Positions 60,205 through 64,000 of a stretch of DNA of 64,000 bases are shown one piece after another. A program made the position numbers and the translations under genes. The number at the start of each line of letters is the position of its first letter. Position 1 is the stretch's first letter. Source of the stretch: Eubacteriales bacterium (GTDB taxonomy: Bacteria > Bacillota > Clostridia > Oscillospirales > CAG-382); contig JAQWDK010000003.1 of NCBI GenBank assembly GCA_028705495.1, forward strand, positions 124,001 through 188,000, written 5' to 3'. The notes under the pieces were generated by a model. The model worked only from the letters and a program-made list of their open reading frames with translations. It was not told where the DNA came from and did no database searches.

Positions 60205-60894
60205 TTACCTCATCACTCCTTTAAGGTATTTCATCGTTCTTTCGACTGCGTCTTTGGAGTTTTTCCAAGGCTCCTTATCGTAGCGGTAGTCGAACTTTTT
60301 GCAGAACCAAGAAACATCCTCTGTTAGTTCTGCGAGGTATGCGGACTGGATGCGGTCAAGCTCTTTGACAAATTCGGCAAAATCTTTTTTAGAAATCGTC
60401 GTTTTTGCCGACTGCAACAGAGTTCGGTAGTGGGGCAGGCAGAACATTTTACGTGCGGCAAGCTTTTTCCGGAATTCCGGTTCTCTAAGCCAAAGGATTA
60501 TTGCGGTGTTAATCATCTTTGAGAGAGAAAACTCAATGCGGTCGCAGACATAGCAGCTTTTTTCCAAAGCGGCGATATTATCCGGGCATTTTCCCGACGC
60601 ATCTTTTGCGAGAAGTCCACCGGTTTTCAGTCTGTCGGCGAGAGTTCCGAGATGGCTCTCAAACATAAGTCCGAGTCCGAGTCGGTTCTTCATCGTGAAC
60701 ATCACATCAAGGTGCGTTCCGCAAAAGCCCTTTTTATTGGTTTCAATGCGTATATCGGGTTCCATCATTGAAGCGCCGAGTATTAGATCAAGCTCATTTG
60801 CTTCAAGTTTTTTATAAAGCGCACAAAAGGGGCAACCGTCATCTGCGGAATCGAACGCTTCATTTACTGGAATTGTGTAGATTGTCTCTTTCAT
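60205..60894 (-). CDS. DUF6062-like Cys-rich protein
   Basis: 229 residues with spaced Cys/His motifs: GCPFCAL, GFCGTHLD, CYVCDRI and FCLPHY, arranged as two C-x2-C plus C-x2-H pairs, which suggests metal binding. I recognise the start (MKETIYTIPVNEAF) and the Cys spacing as the DUF6062 family of Firmicutes, with unknown function. No signal peptide. Divergent from the OGG-type glycosylase gene. Confidence 0.65.
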   Translation of the reverse strand: MKETIYTIPVNEAFDSADDGCPFCALYKKLEANELDLILGASMMEPDIRIETNKKGFCGTHLDVMFTMKNRLGLGLMFESHLGTLADRLKTGGLLAKDASGKCPDNIAALEKSCYVCDRIEFSLSKMINTAIILWLREPEFRKKLAARKMFCLPHYRTLLQSAKTTISKKDFAEFVKELDRIQSAYLAELTEDVSWFCKKFDYRYDKEPWKNSKDAVERTMKYLKGVMR

Positions 60895-60939
60895 CTTATT
60901 GTCTACTTTCGATTAAAATTTTATTAGGGCGGAATTTAT

Positions 60940-61797
60940 TTGAATAATCTTATAATAACCCAAGTGGAGGAAAAAATAAAGGTTTCCGGTGCAGGAGTTT
61001 TTTCAGCTTCACAAACATTTGAGTGCGGGCAGTGTTTTCGATTTGATAAAAACGAAAACGGCGAATATGAAGGTGTCGCAACTGATTCACCAAGTGCATC
61101 GGGGCATTTTGCGCGCATTTCAAATAGCGATGACGGCGAAGTGCTGTTTAGCGGAACAACGATGGATGAAGTCAAAAACTTTTGGATTTCGTTTCTTGAT
61201 CTTGAACGAGATTATGAAAAAATCGTAAGCACATATTCCGAGGACAGCCATATCGGTGTTGCCGCAAGGACTTGTTCGGGCATCAGAATCCTAAAGCAGG
61301 ACCCGTGGGAGGCGCTCTGTTCTTTTATTATATCACAAAACAACAATATTCCAAGAATAAAAAAGATAATCCGCTCACTTTGCGAGAATTTCGGTGAGAA
61401 AACTAAAAGCGGTCATTTCACATTCCCCGACGCGAGAGTTCTTGCGGAAGCTGAAAGCCTTGCGGTGATCAGAAGCGGATTCCGTGAGAAGTACATAAAA
61501 GACGCGGCGCAAAAGGTCGCGGATGGGGAGATAAAGCTTGAGGTTTTGAAGATGATGCCCTATGAGCAGGCCAAAGCCGAGCTTATGAGAATAAAGGGTG
61601 TCGGTGAAAAGATTTCATCTTGTGTATCACTCTTCGGGCTAGGCTTTTTGGGAGCTTTTCCGGTGGATGTCTGGATAAAAAGAGTGCTTGAAAAGCACTA
61701 TGATGCAGACTTTGACCCGTCAAGCTTTGGCGAATACGCAGGAGTGGCACAGCAATACCTTTTTCATTACGAGCGTTGTTATGCATCTGATGAATAA
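60940..61797 (+). CDS. 8-oxoguanine DNA glycosylase (OGG1/AlkA type)
   Basis: 285 residues from a TTG at 60940 (AGGGCGG about 8 bases upstream). The N-terminal domain has FECGQCFRFDKN. The helix-hairpin-helix reads MRIKGVGEKISSCVSLFGLG with the catalytic Lys, followed by FPVDVWIKRVL with the catalytic Asp, the OGG1 arrangement. It removes oxidised guanine opposite C and nicks the strand. A plus-strand terminator follows. Confidence 0.9.
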   Translation: MNNLIITQVEEKIKVSGAGVFSASQTFECGQCFRFDKNENGEYEGVATDSPSASGHFARISNSDDGEVLFSGTTMDEVKNFWISFLDLERDYEKIVSTYSEDSHIGVAARTCSGIRILKQDPWEALCSFIISQNNNIPRIKKIIRSLCENFGEKTKSGHFTFPDARVLAEAESLAVIRSGFREKYIKDAAQKVADGEIKLEVLKMMPYEQAKAELMRIKGVGEKISSCVSLFGLGFLGAFPVDVWIKRVLEKHYDADFDPSSFGEYAGVAQQYLFHYERCYASDE

Positions 61798-61813
61798 TTG
61801 CGAAAGAAAATAA

Positions 61814-61851
61814 AACCGTTGCTTGGTTTCAACCTTGCAACGGTTATTTTT
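61814..61851 (+). terminator. Intrinsic terminator after the OGG-type gene
   Basis: AACCGTTGC (61814-61822) and GCAACGGTT (61837-61845) form a perfect 9-pair stem followed by ATTTTT. Confidence 0.82.
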
Positions 61852-61867
61852 AATCACTGGAATTTTA

Positions 61868-62752
61868 TCACACAAGTCTTCTCACAATCTCCTCCGCGTC
61901 TCCTTCAAGGAAATGTATCGGCGCTATTTCGATCATTGTGTAGCAGCCGGGAGCTTGTTTAACAACAGCTCTTGCTGAGGAAACAAGTATTTGCCCCGTA
62001 AGCGCAGGGTTGTTTATCGACATAGTAAATCTTGCGTTCTGGTTGTGGGTGTCGCCGGAAACGCCTTTTCTGACAATCTCCGCTCCGTGACCGACATCTT
62101 TTAGAGCTTCAACGCTGTCAACCTTAATAACATGGGTTTCATCATGGACAAAATACGCATCGTTTTTAATCGCTTCAGAAACGGCGTTAAAGTCTGCTCC
62201 GTCCTCGGTTTCGATGTAAACCATCCTCCTGTGAATACCCGAACCCTTTGGCACGGTGAGGGAAAAAGCATTCTTAACGCCTTTAATCGCCTTGACCGCA
62301 ACCGTGTGACCCATACTCATACCGGGTCCGAAATTGGTATATGTGAGCCCTCTTGGCATCATCGCTTCAAGGAGTGCGCGTATGACTGAGTCGCTGCCGG
62401 GGTCCCAACCTGCGGACAGCACAGAAGCGCAGCCACCGCTTTTTGCAGCCTTATCAAGCCTTTTTCTTACATCGGCAATCGAGCTGTGTATATCGTAGCT
62501 GTCAACCGTGTTAATGCCCGACAAGAGGAGCTTTTCCGCCAGATCGGGAACGGCTCTGCTGGGTGTGCTGAGTATTGCAACATCGACTTTGCCTAACTCG
62601 CTGATATCTCTTACAACACGAACACCGTCCGTTCCGCCTTCCGGAAGGCTTCTCGATACAATACCGACTGCAGTTATGTCTTCGCTGTGTTTTATCGCTT
62701 CAAGTACCGCTTTTCCGATGTTTCCGTATCCGATTACTGCAACTTTGATCAT
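61868..62752 (-). CDS. ddh: meso-Diaminopimelate dehydrogenase
   Basis: One-step conversion of tetrahydrodipicolinate to meso-DAP with NADPH and ammonia, bypassing the succinylase or acetylase routes. 294 residues: Rossmann motif GYGNIGKAVLEA, then DSYDIHSS, SAGWDPGSDSVIRALLEAM and NFGPGMSMGHTVA, all characteristic of Ddh. AAGGGATGG precedes the ATG. Implies DAP-type peptidoglycan, consistent with a Clostridia member. The terminator of the ABC gene lies just upstream. Confidence 0.95.
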   Translation of the reverse strand: MIKVAVIGYGNIGKAVLEAIKHSEDITAVGIVSRSLPEGGTDGVRVVRDISELGKVDVAILSTPSRAVPDLAEKLLLSGINTVDSYDIHSSIADVRKRLDKAAKSGGCASVLSAGWDPGSDSVIRALLEAMMPRGLTYTNFGPGMSMGHTVAVKAIKGVKNAFSLTVPKGSGIHRRMVYIETEDGADFNAVSEAIKNDAYFVHDETHVIKVDSVEALKDVGHGAEIVRKGVSGDTHNQNARFTMSINNPALTGQILVSSARAVVKQAPGCYTMIEIAPIHFLEGDAEEIVRRLV

Positions 62753-62773
62753 AATATGACCATCCCTTTCATA

Positions 62774-62808
62774 AAAACTTCGAGATTGAAAGATTTGTCT
62801 TTCAATCT
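62774..62808 (-). terminator. Intrinsic terminator after the ABC exporter gene
   Basis: AGATTGAAAGA (62783-62793), TTTG, TCTTTCAATCT (62798-62808) is a perfect 11-pair stem. On the minus strand it is followed by CGAAGTTTTTATG. Confidence 0.82.
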
Positions 62809-62824
62809 TATTCCTCCTGATTTT

Positions 62825-64000
62825 TTATTCCAACTCAAACATACCATTATAGAGCTGATAGTACTTGCCCTTTTGTGCGATCAAATCATCGTGGTCGCCA
62901 CGCTCGATGATCTCACCTGCCTCAAGCACCAAAATAGCATCAGCGTTCCTGACAGTTGAGAGCCTGTGGGCGATAACAAATACAGTTCTGCCTTCCATGA
63001 GCTTGTTCATGCCCTTTTCGATAAGAAGCTCAGTTCTTGTGTCGATTGAGCTTGTTGCCTCGTCAAGAACAAGTACAGGAGGGTCCGCAGCCGCTGTTCT
63101 GGCGATTGATAAAAGCTGTCTCTGTCCCTGACTGAGGTTTGCACCGTCGCCTGTGAGGAGTGTGTCAAAGCCTTCGGGCAGATGTTTTATAAAGCTGTCA
63201 GCGTTGGCGATTTCAGCCGCATTATAGACTGTTTTGTCGTCCGCTTCGAGGTTGCCGTACCTGATATTTTCCTTTACAGTGCCTGTAAAGAGGTGAGTGT
63301 CTTGCAAAACCATACCAAGGGAACGGCGCAGGTCTGCCTTTTTAATATTCTTTATGTCTATACCATCATACAAAATTACGCCGTCGTTTATATCGTAGAA
63401 CCTGTTGAGAAGGTTGGTTATTGTGGTTTTACCAGCACCGGTGGAACCGACAAAAGCGATTTTCTGACCGGGTTTTGCGTAGAGGGATATATTTTTGAGG
63501 ACGGTTTTGTTTTCTTCATAGCCGAAGGTGACATTTTTGAATACAACATCACCGCAAAGCTTTTTGTAGGAATTGTCCTTAGGATTTTTCCAAACCCAAA
63601 CAGCTTTTTTGCCATCTACCGCAACTTCGCTATAGCTACCGTCTTTGTTTTCGAAAGCTTTAACAAGCGTGATATATCCTTCGTCCGTTTCCGGCTCGGA
63701 GTCAATGACTTCGAAGATACGTTCCGCACCAGCAAGCGCCATCAGTATAGCATTTGCCTGTGTGGAAATTTGTGTCAGCGGCATCGAAAACTGTCTTGTA
63801 CTCTGGAGAAAAGCGGTTACTGCACCGATTTTGAGACTTCCGTTTATCGCGAGCACCGCTCCGACGGTTGCGGTCAAGGCGTAGTGGAGGTATGAGAGGT
63901 TGCCCATTATCGGCATCAGAATATTAGCATAGACATTCGCGTTTTTAGAAGCTTTGCGAAGGCCGTCGTTGATTTTCGAGAAATCACCGAGGATTTTCTC
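62825..64000 (-). CDS. ABC exporter, fused membrane and ATPase domains (cut by window edge)
   Basis: 391 codons visible; the frame stays open to the window edge, so the N-terminal membrane part is missing. The visible part has the last membrane helices (ATVGAVLAINGSLKIGAVTA) and then a complete nucleotide-binding domain. This includes Walker A GSTGAGKTTITNLL, Q-loop VLQDTHLF, signature LSQGQRQLLSIART, Walker B PVLVLDEATSSID and the H-loop IAHRLS. It belongs to the MdlB/LmrA-like multidrug or lipid exporters, which often occur as heterodimer pairs. A Lys- and Asp-rich insertion (EVAVDGKKAVWVWKNPKD) sits before the ATPase core. Confidence 0.92.
   Translation of the reverse strand, partial: EKILGDFSKINDGLRKASKNANVYANILMPIMGNLSYLHYALTATVGAVLAINGSLKIGAVTAFLQSTRQFSMPLTQISTQANAILMALAGAERIFEVIDSEPETDEGYITLVKAFENKDGSYSEVAVDGKKAVWVWKNPKDNSYKKLCGDVVFKNVTFGYEENKTVLKNISLYAKPGQKIAFVGSTGAGKTTITNLLNRFYDINDGVILYDGIDIKNIKKADLRRSLGMVLQDTHLFTGTVKENIRYGNLEADDKTVYNAAEIANADSFIKHLPEGFDTLLTGDGANLSQGQRQLLSIARTAAADPPVLVLDEATSSIDTRTELLIEKGMNKLMEGRTVFVIAHRLSTVRNADAILVLEAGEIIERGDHDDLIAQKGKYYQLYNGMFELE

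Overview
This 64 kb window looks like the origin-proximal part of the chromosome of a spore-forming, low-to-moderate-GC Clostridia member. Gut or rumen Oscillospiraceae/Ruminococcaceae-like is my best guess from gene content, not from a search. The basis is spoIIE, hrcA with a CIRCE operator, a MetH lacking its reactivation domain, DHHW/MBOAT and HPr-like genes, plus dnaA, dnaN, recF, mnmE-mnmG and two parS-like sites. There are no rRNA or tRNA genes, insertion sequences, phage genes or CRISPR arrays that I can see. Both edges cut a gene: hrcA on the left and an ABC exporter on the right.

Layout, left to right. 0-0.5 kb: hrcA start with CIRCE. 0.8-5.6 kb: spoIIE, then ribF and a DacA-like penicillin-binding protein with altered active-site motifs. 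5.7-9.3 kb: a structured repeat, a YugP-type membrane zinc protease, and an MBOAT/DHHW polysaccharide O-acetylation pair. 9.4-16.3 kb: a giant cyclic beta-1,2-glucan synthase-like protein. 16.4-18.1 kb: more copies of the repeat, a small lipoprotein, and a c-di-GMP-I-type riboswitch ahead of a secreted protein with a carbohydrate-binding-like domain. 18.2-19.8 kb: an orphan solute-binding lipoprotein. 20-28.6 kb: a leftward replication and repair block, dnaA-dnaN-tgt-mutS-DUF2809-mutL. 28.9-34.5 kb: a rightward methionine cluster (metH, msrA, HMT/MTHFR fusion, LysR regulator). 34.5-38.3 kb: gpsA (holding two parS-like sites), sirtuin, tpiA, pgk. 38.4-42.5 kb: a second solute-binding lipoprotein, an RNase R relative that has lost its catalytic residues, and secG. 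42.9-47.5 kb: an HPr-like protein, a DUF4430 lipoprotein, an AEC transporter, an alpha-galactosidase and membrane proteins of unknown function. 47.7-49.9 kb: a nucleotidyltransferase/PMM-like fusion. 50-55 kb: an inverted pair of origin-like elements enclosing an unknown membrane gene, recF, miaB and ylbF. 55-64 kb: dppA, an unknown anchored protein, mnmE-mnmG, DUF6062, an OGG-type glycosylase, meso-DAP dehydrogenase and the ABC exporter.

The most striking observation is at 49.96-50.17 kb and 54.71-54.94 kb. Two near-identical segments in opposite orientation (105 bp at about 94% identity, plus a separate 33 bp identical block) each carry a DnaA box, a GC-containing spacer, a run of CTA/ATA trinucleotides resembling DnaA-trios, an AT-rich tract and further DnaA boxes. 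This is the layout of a bacterial origin unwinding region, and here there are two copies facing each other across recF-miaB-ylbF, about 22 kb from dnaA. The right copy has three perfect TTATCCACA boxes; the left copy has only one-mismatch or weaker boxes. Strand bias (mostly leftward genes to the left, mostly rightward genes immediately to the right) and the nearby parS sites agree with an origin here.

A second theme is enzyme homologues that lack expected catalytic residues: the RNase R relative, the DacA-like protein, the HPr-like protein and the PMM half of the nucleotidyltransferase fusion. All coordinates, motifs and alignments were read by eye; family names rest on recognised motifs, and no database was searched.
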